From positions 1-54,033 of the IMG/VR virus record IMGVR_UViG_3300031565_014860: a DNA stretch of 54,033 bases; one strand, given 5' to 3'. The position numbers and the translations under genes were made by a program. This DNA is from a virus. This document shows, piece by piece, positions 8,957 through 16,919 of this stretch (position 1 is its first letter; each line of letters starts with the position of its first letter). The notes under the pieces are model-generated. The model saw only the letters and a list, made by a program, of their open reading frames with translations. It was not told where the DNA came from and searched no databases.

Positions 8957-9317
8957 AATACTCAGCCCAACTATCTGCAGTTTCCCATACCCGTACTTTT
9001 TCTACTGATATATCTAACTCTTTTAAAGTTAAAACTGCAGATAAATTAATATACATTTCTCTAGCCATATTTTCTGCTGTTGGATTATTACTCATAATAT
9101 CATTTAAATATTTATGGTCATATTTATTATTAATCCAAGAATTCATTGTTGCTGATAATGTTTTAAAATCTATTATCATTCCATTTTTTGATAATTTATC
9201 CCCAATAATAAACAATTCAATTTTATATGAATGTCCATGAATATTAGCACATACTCCTTTATAATCATTTAAATTATGTGCAGCTTCAAATGTTATACTT
9301 TTTCTTAATCTGAACAT
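8943..9317 (-). CDS. queD: 6-carboxytetrahydropterin synthase QueD
   Basis: PTPS-family enzyme of 124 aa converting dihydroneopterin triphosphate to 6-carboxytetrahydropterin. The signature is ITFEAAHNL, then CANIHGHSYKIEL (catalytic Cys plus zinc His residues of HGH), MIIDFKTL, and DHKYLND near residue 70. The C-terminal VRVWET carries the conserved substrate-binding glutamate. It overlaps both neighbours (queE downstream, a P-loop gene upstream), so translation is coupled through the pathway. Confidence 0.94.
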   Translation of the reverse strand: MFRLRKSITFEAAHNLNDYKGVCANIHGHSYKIELFIIGDKLSKNGMIIDFKTLSATMNSWINNKYDHKYLNDIMSNNPTAENMAREMYINLSAVLTLKELDISVEKVRVWETADSWAEYYECE

Positions 9318-9673
9318 TTAATTTCCTCCGTTAATGGTTCCCAAATACTATGTTGTATAATATCTTGATTACATAATAGATATATAACTACTCTAGAATG
9401 AATATCTTTTAATTCATCTTCAATTAAATGACAAGTATTCATTATATCTGTATATTGTTTTAATGAAGTAATATCAAGAGCTATATTATATTTATTATCA
9501 CTCATTGCAAAATGATGGGTTATACACGATTGTAATTGCCTTGGAGTTAAACTAAAATATACATCAAAATCATGTACTCCTGTATCTCTTAATTCTTTAG
9601 AAAGTGCTCGTATCATCATTGATTTTCCAGTGGCACCTGTTCCTATTATTTTTACAAATTGTATTTCTACCAT
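9305..9673 (-). CDS. Small P-loop protein of unknown function
   Basis: A 122-aa protein with a clear Walker A motif near the N-terminus (IIGTGATGKSMMIRAL, residues about 9-24). RVVIYLLCNQD could be a strand of a nucleotide-kinase-like fold. No Walker B acidic pair is obvious. It could be a small nucleoside kinase or a GTPase-like protein. It is the first gene coupled to the 7-deazaguanine operon (13-base overlap with queD), so an accessory role there is possible. A GGTGATAAA ribosome binding site precedes the ATG. Confidence 0.6.
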   Translation of the reverse strand: MVEIQFVKIIGTGATGKSMMIRALSKELRDTGVHDFDVYFSLTPRQLQSCITHHFAMSDNKYNIALDITSLKQYTDIMNTCHLIEDELKDIHSRVVIYLLCNQDIIQHSIWEPLTEEIKCSD

Positions 9674-9681
9674 TTTATCAC

Positions 9682-9852
9682 CTATACTTTTAAATACTTA
9701 ATTGATAAATATGTTATTTCTGAAAAAACACACAACCCACTACACATATTACCATATTCTTCCATTGTCATATATTTTCCATGTTTTATTAGAAGAGTAG
9801 TAAGTATATTTAATATTTGTGTTTTATTAAATAATTGTTCTTGTATTGACAT
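9682..9852 (-). CDS. Hypothetical small protein (56 aa)
   Basis: Open frame starting MSIQEQLFNKTQILNIL and ending IKYLKV, with a central MTMEEYGNMCSGLCVF segment containing two cysteines. The frame is open upstream to a GGTGAT motif near 9890, so a non-ATG start slightly upstream is possible. It stops just before the ribosome binding site of the P-loop gene. The family was not recognised. Confidence 0.45.
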   Translation of the reverse strand: MSIQEQLFNKTQILNILTTLLIKHGKYMTMEEYGNMCSGLCVFSEITYLSIKYLKV

Positions 9853-9888
9853 CTTTCTATATTTATCTAATCTATGTATATTATCACC

Positions 9889-10362
9889 TTATTTCATCCA
9901 GCTATCTAATGTTCTAATAGGGTCTTTGGGTTTTTCTATAGTTATATTATATTTTTTAAGTATAGTCATATCTGCCCCTATAAAAAATAATAATCTTTTT
10001 AATGTTTCTTTATTTTCTAATTGTTTTAATATTATGTGTTTATTTGCTTTTAATTCATTATTGGTCCAATGAAAATAAGTTTGTGCTTCTTTAAGTATAA
10101 AATCATATTCCTGTTCTATTTCTTTTTGGGCTTTAATATATCTAATAAATGGTGGTCTTTGTTTTGGTATTAAATTCATATATAGTTTTTCTAACATATC
10201 TTGATGTATCCAAAATACATAATTATTTAATTCTATAGATATTATTTTAGCATCTTCAATAGAACTCATTGATAAGAATTTATTAACTATAACTGGACTC
10301 CATGTTTTATCTAGTTCTCCTTTCTTTGTAAATATAATTTTTAATGCTTCATATAAATTCAT
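9889..10362 (-). CDS. Clamp loader A subunit, T4 gp62-like
   Basis: Small subunit of the sliding-clamp loader, 157 aa. It shows the family pattern of phage clamp loader A: WSPVIVNKFLSMSS (compare NPFxVNRxLS), a central acidic helix, and IPKQRPPFIRYIK. The partner would be the RFC-small-like ATPase at 10.6 kb, giving a T4-style loader built from gp62-like and RFC-like subunits. The C-terminus IRTLDSWMK closely matches that of PolB (ESLDKWMK), suggesting both bind the same groove of the viral PCNA. A GGATGTGA ribosome binding site precedes the ATG. Confidence 0.72.
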   Translation of the reverse strand: MNLYEALKIIFTKKGELDKTWSPVIVNKFLSMSSIEDAKIISIELNNYVFWIHQDMLEKLYMNLIPKQRPPFIRYIKAQKEIEQEYDFILKEAQTYFHWTNNELKANKHIILKQLENKETLKRLLFFIGADMTILKKYNITIEKPKDPIRTLDSWMK

Positions 10363-10482
10363 TTAGTCACATCCGTTTACAACAAATTAACTTGATTTTT
10401 TCCAATGAGATTAACGAATTTTATTTTTAAAAATCGCTATTCTCCTACGCATATTTTTTTTGTTTGAATAAAGAAAATGTAA

Positions 10483-10558
10483 GAGTTTTAAGAAAATTAT
10501 GAATACCTTTTGTTTACTATATATTAAACAAGCGACATTTATAACATTCTTAAAACTC
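10483..10558. repeat. 76-bp imperfect palindrome (related to those at 21.5 and 42.3 kb)
   Basis: The outer arms GAGTTTTAAGAA (10483-10494) and TTCTTAAAACTC (10547-10558) are perfect complements. The inner arms TTGTTTA (10510-10516) and TAAACAA (10525-10531) share exactly the same centre (10520.5), around TATATA. It fills the intergenic space between the clamp loader genes. The right half is closely related to sequences at 21.5 and 42.3 kb. It may be a protein-binding, replication or partition site. Confidence 0.65.
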
Positions 10559-10568
10559 ATACTTTCAT

Positions 10569-11495
10569 TTATTTAAACAATTCTATAAATTTCACACCGA
10601 CTGCAAATAATTGTATTTCTTTATCTGCAGCAGGAGCTCTATCTACTTCTGCTATATAGTATAGCAATTTAACAAATCTATCATTAAACCTTTCTTTTTC
10701 TTTAATTATTTCATCATTAGTTATATTATCTATTAGACGAATTAATAAAGTATGAGGGTCTAGATTGTTCTCTATTACAAACTTTCTAACTGTATATATA
10801 TTTCCTTCTTTAAGAAGTTCATAATATTTATCTTCTACTTCTGTTTGTGTTTTTACTTTTTCTAACAAAATATTAGGAGATAGTTCTTGAAGCTTATTTA
10901 TCATAGAGCGCATATCTGGATAATATATATCTATAATTTTATCTATTGCTTCTTCTTCAATATTTTCTTTTGGTATATTTTCTTGTTCTAAAATATACAA
11001 TAATCTATTTTTTATATCTTCTCTAGGTAATTCATTTATTCTAATTATTGTACATCTAGACTTTATAGGGTCACATATTTTACTTTCACTATTAGCAGTC
11101 AATAAGAATTTACAATTTTTATTATATTTTTCCATTATAAATCTTAATGCTTCTTGACTTGCAGTGAGCATACCATCAAATTCATCCATATGAATAAATC
11201 TAGGAATATTATTATCACTGCGCATAGATGATGCAAAATCTATAATTTTTCCTCTAATTGTTTCAAGTTTTCTTTCATCACTGCTGTTTAATATTAAACA
11301 ATCTTTAGATTTTAGTTCATTTTGAATTGCTTTACAAATTGTTGTTTTTCCCGTTCCTGGACATTTAGATATAAACAAAAAATGAGGCATAGACATTGGA
11401 TTTTCTATTGCCTTTTTTATTACAGATACATCTAATCCTACAATGTCATCTAATATTTTAGGTCTGTACTTTTCTGTCCACATAATGTTTTTCAT
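10569..11495 (-). CDS. Replication factor C small-subunit-like clamp loader ATPase
   Basis: AAA+ clamp loader of about 308 aa. It begins MKNIMWTEKYRPKILDDIVG, the classic RFC start, with Walker A CPGTGKTT (46-52), Walker B as IHMDEFDG, sensor 1 FLLTANSESKI and the arginine-finger SRC motif (KSRCTII). The ATG at 11495 has a GAGGAGGA ribosome binding site; the longer upstream reading is rejected. It lies next to the PCNA-like clamp gene and upstream of the clamp loader A gene. No RFC large subunit is present in the window. Confidence 0.93.
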   Translation of the reverse strand: MKNIMWTEKYRPKILDDIVGLDVSVIKKAIENPMSMPHFLFISKCPGTGKTTICKAIQNELKSKDCLILNSSDERKLETIRGKIIDFASSMRSDNNIPRFIHMDEFDGMLTASQEALRFIMEKYNKNCKFLLTANSESKICDPIKSRCTIIRINELPREDIKNRLLYILEQENIPKENIEEEAIDKIIDIYYPDMRSMINKLQELSPNILLEKVKTQTEVEDKYYELLKEGNIYTVRKFVIENNLDPHTLLIRLIDNITNDEIIKEKERFNDRFVKLLYYIAEVDRAPAADKEIQLFAVGVKFIELFK

Positions 11496-11496
11496 A

Positions 11497-12198
11497 TTAA
11501 TCCTCCTCAACTTTAGGAGCAATAATAAATAATGAATTAATGTTCCCACATTTTTCAACTAATCCTATAGGATATTTATCTCCAAATTTTAAGGTTACAA
11601 TAGGAGATGTTAAACAACAAACAGTTGCCTTTAAAAAGTTATGTTGAACAGTTGTTTTTGCTTCTATTTCTTCTTCTATTTGTACTATTCGTTTTATTGT
11701 ATTTAATCCAAGGTCAACCTTTATAATTAACTGTTTATTAATTGTTTCGAAACTTATATCTGGATTTTTACCTAATTCTCCATCTTTAATTATATCTTGT
11801 AATAATTCTGTATTTATAGTTTTAGAAAATGGAAAGACTATATCTACATCTTTAGGTCTTTCTTCAATATAATCAGGGTCAGCTAAAACAATATCAAATT
11901 CTGTATTTGTTTCTTTCATATACAATACATTTTTTTCTATTTTAAATTTTATATCTTCTTTGAATCGTTTAGCACATTTGAATAACCATGTTAAATCTTT
12001 TACTGCTATTTCTCCTATAGGTTTATAGTCTTTTATTTTATCTATGTCTAACCTACATTTACACCATTTAAAGTTTCCTGCAGTGGCTACTTTAGCTATT
12101 ATTTCCCCTTCTTTAAAGTCTAATATAGCTTTATCTATTAATCCTTTAAATGAAGATTTTTCTAAAAAATCACATAATGTATTTTTATCTATTATCAT
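11497..12198 (-). CDS. PCNA-like DNA sliding clamp
   Basis: Processivity clamp of 233 aa that tethers PolB and other factors to DNA. Overall similarity is weak but in the right order. The C-terminus SLFIIAPKVEED matches the PCNA ending (YxLAPKIE-like). An acidic interdomain segment (QIEEEIEAKTTVQ) sits in the C-terminal half. Its position directly before the RFC-like gene supports the assignment. Client proteins probably carry the LDxWMK tail seen on PolB and clamp loader A. Confidence 0.8.
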   Translation of the reverse strand: MIIDKNTLCDFLEKSSFKGLIDKAILDFKEGEIIAKVATAGNFKWCKCRLDIDKIKDYKPIGEIAVKDLTWLFKCAKRFKEDIKFKIEKNVLYMKETNTEFDIVLADPDYIEERPKDVDIVFPFSKTINTELLQDIIKDGELGKNPDISFETINKQLIIKVDLGLNTIKRIVQIEEEIEAKTTVQHNFLKATVCCLTSPIVTLKFGDKYPIGLVEKCGNINSLFIIAPKVEED

Positions 12199-12213
12199 TT
12201 ACTTCACCCTATA

Positions 12214-13062
12214 TTATTTTAATCCTACGAATATGTCACTTGTATCCCAAACTGCATCTCCTTTAGTAACAGTAGCAAATTTTATTATTTTTCCTTCTTT
12301 TGTTAAATCAAATTTAGATTTATCAATTTTTGCATTAAATTCTACTTTTCCTAATCCTATACTTTTGGTACATATTATTCTTTGATGCATTGCTTGATTC
12401 ATATTTGCTTTAACCATTGCCATATCTGTTGTTACCATAAAATCTTCATGTGCTATATAGAATTTATCCATTGGTATCGATTTTAATAAATCTATAGTTT
12501 CTGAAAACTTTCTAGCACGGCTTATCCAATATCTTTGCGTAACTCCACCATCTACTTCTAAATTTTTCTCTACTCTCATAACGTATTCACATATTTTTAA
12601 AAATCTAGAAATACCATCTAATACAATACATCCATAATCTTGTTCATTCTTATTTACAAACATAGCAATTGCTTTTATCTTAGATAACATTATATCATAA
12701 CTAGGGTCTCCATTATCATCAGCAACATATGCAGATAATACTTCTATTTTATCTGAGTTTTTATGGTATGAATTAAATACTGGGAAATCACCACCATCTA
12801 AATCAATAAACATAGTTTTTTTATCTATTTTTTCACAATAGTCCATTACAATTCCAGTTTTACCAGTACCATCTTGTCCTAACACAAGACAATTCATTGT
12901 GTTTTTTTGATTCTTTTTTCTTTCTTTAAATGCAGAAATATCATCTAATACTTGCTCATAAGTATATGCAGGATTAATATGTTCCTCAACTACTGGTAAT
13001 TTTTTATCTAATTTTTCTCCCCAATCAATTTCCTTTTTAGGTTCTTTTTCTATTTCTACCAT
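12214..13062 (-). CDS. RecA/RadA-superfamily ATPase (Sak4-like)
   Basis: Predicted recombinase or single-strand annealing ATPase of about 283 aa. The N-terminal tail is charged. Walker A is GQDGTGKT (62-69), followed by TMFIDLDGGDF (strand with acidic residues) and YGCIVLDGISRF as Walker B. FYIAHEDF is a sensor-like strand. The fold fits AAA_24/Sak4 proteins that work with an SSB and nuclease in viral recombination. The ATG at 13062 is chosen because it follows GGTGATAATT; an in-frame GTG nine bases upstream overlaps that site. Its neighbours are a candidate SSB and the PCNA-like clamp. Confidence 0.75.
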   Translation of the reverse strand: MVEIEKEPKKEIDWGEKLDKKLPVVEEHINPAYTYEQVLDDISAFKERKKNQKNTMNCLVLGQDGTGKTGIVMDYCEKIDKKTMFIDLDGGDFPVFNSYHKNSDKIEVLSAYVADDNGDPSYDIMLSKIKAIAMFVNKNEQDYGCIVLDGISRFLKICEYVMRVEKNLEVDGGVTQRYWISRARKFSETIDLLKSIPMDKFYIAHEDFMVTTDMAMVKANMNQAMHQRIICTKSIGLGKVEFNAKIDKSKFDLTKEGKIIKFATVTKGDAVWDTSDIFVGLK

Positions 13063-13071
13063 AATTATCAC

Positions 13072-13275
13072 CTATTTTTTTATTACATATTTTATTTTTC
13101 TAAATCTTAATGCTTTTTTATGAATTATCTTATATCCCATATTAACTAAGTGTTTATATAGGGTAACATAAGCTATTTTTGTTTTTCCTGTTATTTCAGA
13201 AAGAGGAATCCCATCGGGATGGGACTCTAACATTTTTTGTAATTCCTCTTTTTTTTGTTCTGTTAATACTACCAT
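13072..13275 (-). CDS. Small winged-helix DNA-binding protein
   Basis: 67 aa starting MVVLTEQKKEELQKMLE. The stretch GIPLSEITGKTKIAYVTLYKHLVNMGY reads as a helix-turn-helix, followed by a basic wing (KKALRFRKIKYVIKK). It overlaps the stop region of the upstream SSB-like gene, with a GGAAT ribosome binding site inside that gene. It is likely a regulator or DNA-binding accessory of the replication operon; the target is unknown. Confidence 0.6.
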   Translation of the reverse strand: MVVLTEQKKEELQKMLESHPDGIPLSEITGKTKIAYVTLYKHLVNMGYKIIHKKALRFRKIKYVIKK

Positions 13276-13276
13276 T

Positions 13277-14356
13277 TTATTCCCATTGTTCTTTTTCTTC
13301 TTTAGACATGGATAAATTTCTATATACTTCTTTAGAGTATATTCCACTAACTGCTATTGTGCTTCCTCTATCATTAGTTCCTGGTTTACCAATCATCCAT
13401 ATTTCTGCTTTTTCTGGAAAATCAATTTTTATATGCTCAGATAAAAAACAAGCATATGGAGGTATTATATTTCCTTCTTCATCATCAAATTCCATAGTAT
13501 CATCATCAACTCTTAACATACTATTAGTAAGTCTTCCTGTTGGTAATAATATTTCATTAACGACTACTTTCATAATAGCAAAATCGTTAAAATTTGAATG
13601 TGATTCACACCATTCTTTATAACTTCCTAACACTAAATTATATTTTTTAAATGTTGTTTCAAATAGTGATAGTATTTCGTCTTCTTTTAATTCAGTTTCA
13701 TTTTTAAATTCTGTTGTTCCTGAATCATTAAATAGCAATAATGTTTCGGAAGATGTTTGTTTTTTAAATACATCAACTTTTGTCCATTTAAACATAGGAA
13801 TTGGTATTTTAGAATTTTCTTTTCTAAATGAAACAATAGCGGGTATAATTTTTCCACTTTCAAATTTAACGGCACCAAATGCTGTTTTTTGAAAGTCTTC
13901 TTTTGGAATAACTTTACCAATCCACTTTATTCCTGTTTTATCAATTAATGTTCCTTCTTCTGATTGTATATAATCTTGTTTAATTTTCCATCCTTGTAGT
14001 TTTTCAAACTTATCTTGAGGAATATAGTATAATAATTCTCCTTCTTTATTTACCATTCCTTCTTTTATTGCCGTTTCTGGATTTTTATCTACTATTGCTT
14101 GCGCTGTTGCTCTTCTTTTTTTAACCATATCTAAAGCATTTGTTGCTCCTATAAATACTATTTCAACTTCTTCTCCCTTTGAAGATAATATTTTTCTATA
14201 TGATGCTCTAAATCTAGAAAAAGCCATTGATTTTCTATCCTTTTCTGATATTGATGGGTCTAGTTTATTAAATTCATCATTTAGTTCATTTTCTAACTCT
14301 TCTGTTTTTTTATTTGTTTTGGCTACTATTTTTTCTATTGTTCCCATTACATCCAT
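13277..14356 (-). CDS. Candidate single-stranded DNA-binding (RPA-like) protein
   Basis: About 359 aa from the ATG at 14356, which has a GAGGTTGA ribosome binding site. The N-terminus is a charged helix (TEELENELNDEFNKLDPSIS). The middle and C-terminal parts are beta-rich and could be OB folds (KWIGKVIPKEDF, AEIWMIGKPGTNDRGSTIAV). The C-terminal tail KEEKEQWE is acidic. No family signature is decisive. The SSB call rests mainly on position between the recombinase and the small gene that opens the operon, plus the fold impression. Confidence 0.45.
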   Translation of the reverse strand: MDVMGTIEKIVAKTNKKTEELENELNDEFNKLDPSISEKDRKSMAFSRFRASYRKILSSKGEEVEIVFIGATNALDMVKKRRATAQAIVDKNPETAIKEGMVNKEGELLYYIPQDKFEKLQGWKIKQDYIQSEEGTLIDKTGIKWIGKVIPKEDFQKTAFGAVKFESGKIIPAIVSFRKENSKIPIPMFKWTKVDVFKKQTSSETLLLFNDSGTTEFKNETELKEDEILSLFETTFKKYNLVLGSYKEWCESHSNFNDFAIMKVVVNEILLPTGRLTNSMLRVDDDTMEFDDEEGNIIPPYACFLSEHIKIDFPEKAEIWMIGKPGTNDRGSTIAVSGIYSKEVYRNLSMSKEEKEQWE

Positions 14357-14357
14357 T

Positions 14358-14513
14358 TTATTCAACCTCTTTATCACTTTTTTTCTCTTTAATATTAAAA
14401 ACATTAATATCTTGATAAATATCAAATTTATCTTTTAATGCTTCTTCTATTTCATTAAAAAATCGTGTTTTATTTCCTGAACATTTAAGTTTATTTATTT
14501 GTAAATAATCCAT
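14358..14513 (-). CDS. Hypothetical small protein (51 aa), first gene of recombination operon
   Basis: Starts MDYLQINKLKCSGNKTRFFN and ends KEKKSDKEVE. A strong AAGGAGGAG ribosome binding site sits eight bases upstream, and a good TATA box lies at 14553-14562, so it is probably the promoter-proximal gene of the SSB/Sak4/PCNA/RFC operon. The stop overlaps the ribosome binding region of the next gene. The family was not recognised. Confidence 0.6.
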   Translation of the reverse strand: MDYLQINKLKCSGNKTRFFNEIEEALKDKFDIYQDINVFNIKEKKSDKEVE

Positions 14514-14552
14514 AGCTACTCCTCCTTTTTATATATAATTTACTTTTTAGGT

Positions 14553-14572
14553 TTTATATAGGTATCGGTTAT
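14553..14572 (-). promoter_or_regulatory. Archaeal promoter (BRE + TATA)
   Basis: Read on the minus strand the sequence is ATAACCGATACCTATATAAA. CTATATAAA is the TATA box and ACCGATA the candidate BRE. It is about 40 bases upstream of the ATG at 14513. The same ACCGATA-ACTATATAAA arrangement recurs at 28.35 and 28.70 kb. Confidence 0.7.
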
Positions 14573-14575
14573 AAT

Positions 14576-16129
14576 TTAATGTATATATTGTAAGATATGC
14601 TTTTTAATATCTACATTTAAAATCTCTTCGCTTAAACATCTTTTTCCACACATAGCATCATATATATGCGATTCTATTCCTGCTGATATTATATTAAATA
14701 CTTTTAATGGTCTATCTCTAAGTAATCTATATGCTCTATATACTCGTTGTCTTATTTTTGCAGGATTCCATGGAATATCAAAGTTTATAATTGTATCAAC
14801 AAATGGCATATCTACTCCATACGCCATTGTATCTGTAGTAACCAAATATTTATAATTTTTTCTAAAATCTTCTTTTATATCTGTCTTGTCTCTTTTTGAT
14901 TCTCCGGTTGCTATTATACTATTTGGTAATTTTTCTAATATTATATGAGCCATTTTAGCATATTTGGTAAATATAACTATCTTTTCATCATTTAGCTCAT
15001 TTAATATAAGCAATAGTTCATCTAACTTTGGTGACGATTCTGTTATTAAATCTTTATTTATATCTTCTATTGACTTTGCGATTGATGTTTTTATTAATAA
15101 TGTACTATCACAAACCATATGTAAAAAAGTAAAATCTTGTATTTGTCGTTTTCCTTTTCTCAAATCATCAATAATAATACGTTCTAATTTTATTTGTTCT
15201 TTACTTAATTCTACAAATCGTTCATATATTATTAATTCAGGAGGAACTTTTACATCACTCATTTTTCTTCTTATTGTACATTCCATAAATCGTTCTTGGA
15301 ATTTATCTAAATTTTTGTATCCTACAATTCTATGGTCTTCAAAAACACAATATTTCCAAAACTCAGATTTAGTCATCCATTCTGGATTAATAATATTGCA
15401 TATATTGAAAGCATCTTCTAACTTATTTTCTATTGGTGTTCCTGTTAATCCATATAAATGACTAGGAGCAAATTGTTTAGATAGCTTAGTTCTTTTTGCT
15501 TTTCTATTTTTCAGATAAGACATTTCGTCATATATCAATATATTATTTTTTATTATTGGTAGTAATAACATAAAATCTGCTAGTATTTGTTCATAATTAA
15601 TAATTAATATCTTAGGAGGATTAATATATATCTTTTTTCTCATATAAAGAGGACCTTCAACTATTGTACACTCTTCTCCAAAAAAATCAGATACTGATAT
15701 TTTCCACTGTTTCTTAATTGATTTAGGACAGCAAATAATTATATGTTTTATATGTTCATTTTTATGCAAATATATAGATATCGCAAGCGATTGTATTGTT
15801 TTTCCTAATCCACAATCATCTGCAATAAGTAATCGTTCAGTAATCACACCTCTTGCAACACAATCTACTTGAAAATCATATAAAAATGGAAATGTTTTCA
15901 ATATATCTTCTTTAACATCTTTAATATCATTATCAATATCTGTTATTTCAAATCCCATATCTTTTACTTTTTTAATATTATTTTGAGTTAATGGAATTTC
16001 CCATCTTAAATATACAGGATTCCAAATATGTCCAGATATCTGTTTTATATTATAAGTAGTTATTGCAGATGTTAATGTTCTATCATATTCAATACATAAC
16101 TTTCCGTTGTTAATATATGCAGTTTTCAT
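14576..16129 (-). CDS. SNF2-type superfamily 2 helicase/translocase
   Basis: 517 aa. The N-terminal segment IWNPVYLRWEIPL resembles the HARP-like motif of SMARCAL1-type annealing helicases. Helicase motifs are DDCGLGKTIQSL (I, residues 104-115), IYDEMSYLKN (II, DE box), YGLTGTPIENK (III), IVIFTKYAKMAH (IV) and QRVYRAYRL (VI, here with RxxYR). It probably remodels forks or displaces proteins during viral replication rather than acting as the main replicative helicase. An AGGAAAA ribosome binding site precedes the ATG. Confidence 0.88.
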   Translation of the reverse strand: MKTAYINNGKLCIEYDRTLTSAITTYNIKQISGHIWNPVYLRWEIPLTQNNIKKVKDMGFEITDIDNDIKDVKEDILKTFPFLYDFQVDCVARGVITERLLIADDCGLGKTIQSLAISIYLHKNEHIKHIIICCPKSIKKQWKISVSDFFGEECTIVEGPLYMRKKIYINPPKILIINYEQILADFMLLLPIIKNNILIYDEMSYLKNRKAKRTKLSKQFAPSHLYGLTGTPIENKLEDAFNICNIINPEWMTKSEFWKYCVFEDHRIVGYKNLDKFQERFMECTIRRKMSDVKVPPELIIYERFVELSKEQIKLERIIIDDLRKGKRQIQDFTFLHMVCDSTLLIKTSIAKSIEDINKDLITESSPKLDELLLILNELNDEKIVIFTKYAKMAHIILEKLPNSIIATGESKRDKTDIKEDFRKNYKYLVTTDTMAYGVDMPFVDTIINFDIPWNPAKIRQRVYRAYRLLRDRPLKVFNIISAGIESHIYDAMCGKRCLSEEILNVDIKKHILQYIH

Positions 16130-16137
16130 TATTTTTC

Positions 16138-16209
16138 CTATTCATTTAATCTTCTATTTTGATAATAGTGTACGATATCAAATCCAAATATTTCTATAAA
16201 TGGTTTCAT
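16138..16209 (-). CDS. Possible 23-aa leader peptide
   Basis: A very short frame MKPFIEIFGFDIVHYYQNRR with a strong AAGGAGG ribosome binding site eight bases upstream, ending just before the helicase ribosome binding site. It may be a real microprotein or only a device to couple translation into the helicase gene. Confidence 0.35.
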   Translation of the reverse strand: MKPFIEIFGFDIVHYYQNRRLNE

Positions 16210-16230
16210 AATATTCCTCCTTGGGCTAAA

Positions 16231-16662
16231 TTAATTAAAGTCTGCACATTCTCCAATTTTTTCTATTGCAAATCTATACTTATCTTTCAAACTCCCTTCT
16301 TTCAAATCCGACATATTATGTTCTAAATCTGCAATTTTAACTTGAAATATAGACCTCATATTTGTAGAACATATTATTTGATTTATATAATCAAAATATG
16401 TAGTTCCTTTTTTTCTTGTTAATGATTGAACACAATTAGCAGTGTGTCGATTAACTCCAAGAGATATTAATTTCTCTTTTGTAATATTAGTATCTTCAAT
16501 AACATCATGCAACCATGCAATAGGTTTTAGTTCATCAGATACTTTTTCTGCTACTGCTTCGGGGTGTGTTATATATAGTTTTCCATCTTTTCGTTTTTGT
16601 CCTTCATGGGCTTCAGTTGCTATTGATTTAGCTAATTCTATTTGTTCTTTAATAGTTCTCAT
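16231..16662 (-). CDS. HD-domain hydrolase, SpoT/MESH1-like
   Basis: 143 aa. HEGQKRKDGKLYITHPEAVAE (residues about 18-38) and AWLHDVIEDT (HD motif) are the signature of (p)ppGpp hydrolase-type HD domains; no synthetase domain is present. By family the substrate would be an alarmone or a related nucleotide such as NADPH. A viral copy could lower a host stress or defence signal. A GAGTGATT ribosome binding site precedes the ATG. It is the first gene of the accessory island. Confidence 0.8.
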   Translation of the reverse strand: MRTIKEQIELAKSIATEAHEGQKRKDGKLYITHPEAVAEKVSDELKPIAWLHDVIEDTNITKEKLISLGVNRHTANCVQSLTRKKGTTYFDYINQIICSTNMRSIFQVKIADLEHNMSDLKEGSLKDKYRFAIEKIGECADFN

Positions 16663-16666
16663 TCAA

Positions 16667-16843
16667 TCACTCAAATGTTTCATCTTGACATTTTTGACAT
16701 AATCCTGAAATCTTATATTCCTTTAATGATAAATCATTTTTAAATTCATCAATTATTATCTTTTTTTTACAAAAAGGACATTTTTTATTTTTTACTAATT
16801 CAAACATTTCAGGAAATGTTTTTCTTATTATCTCATCATTCAT
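16667..16843 (-). CDS. Zinc-ribbon microprotein
   Basis: 58 aa beginning MNDEIIRKTFPEMFELVKNK, with CPFC (about residue 23) and CQKC near the end, predicting a single zinc ribbon. The ATG at 16843 is chosen over an upstream in-frame GTG because AAGGAGTG lies nine bases before it. Function unknown. Confidence 0.6.
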   Translation of the reverse strand: MNDEIIRKTFPEMFELVKNKKCPFCKKKIIIDEFKNDLSLKEYKISGLCQKCQDETFE

Positions 16844-16851
16844 AATATCAT

Positions 16852-16905
16852 TCACTCCTTAGGCGAACTCTTTAATTCTTCAACACATTTATCAAGTATA
16901 CTCAT
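16852..16905 (-). CDS. 17-aa minicistron ending in SPKE
   Basis: Frame MSILDKCVEELKSSPKE with an AGAGTGATT ribosome binding site upstream. Its last codons (TCGCCTAAGGAGTGA) also form the Shine-Dalgarno of the next zinc-ribbon gene. An identical 15-base end occurs in another minicistron at 19317. Probably a translation-coupling element. Confidence 0.35.
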   Translation of the reverse strand: MSILDKCVEELKSSPKE

Positions 16906-16919
16906 AACAATCACTCTAT

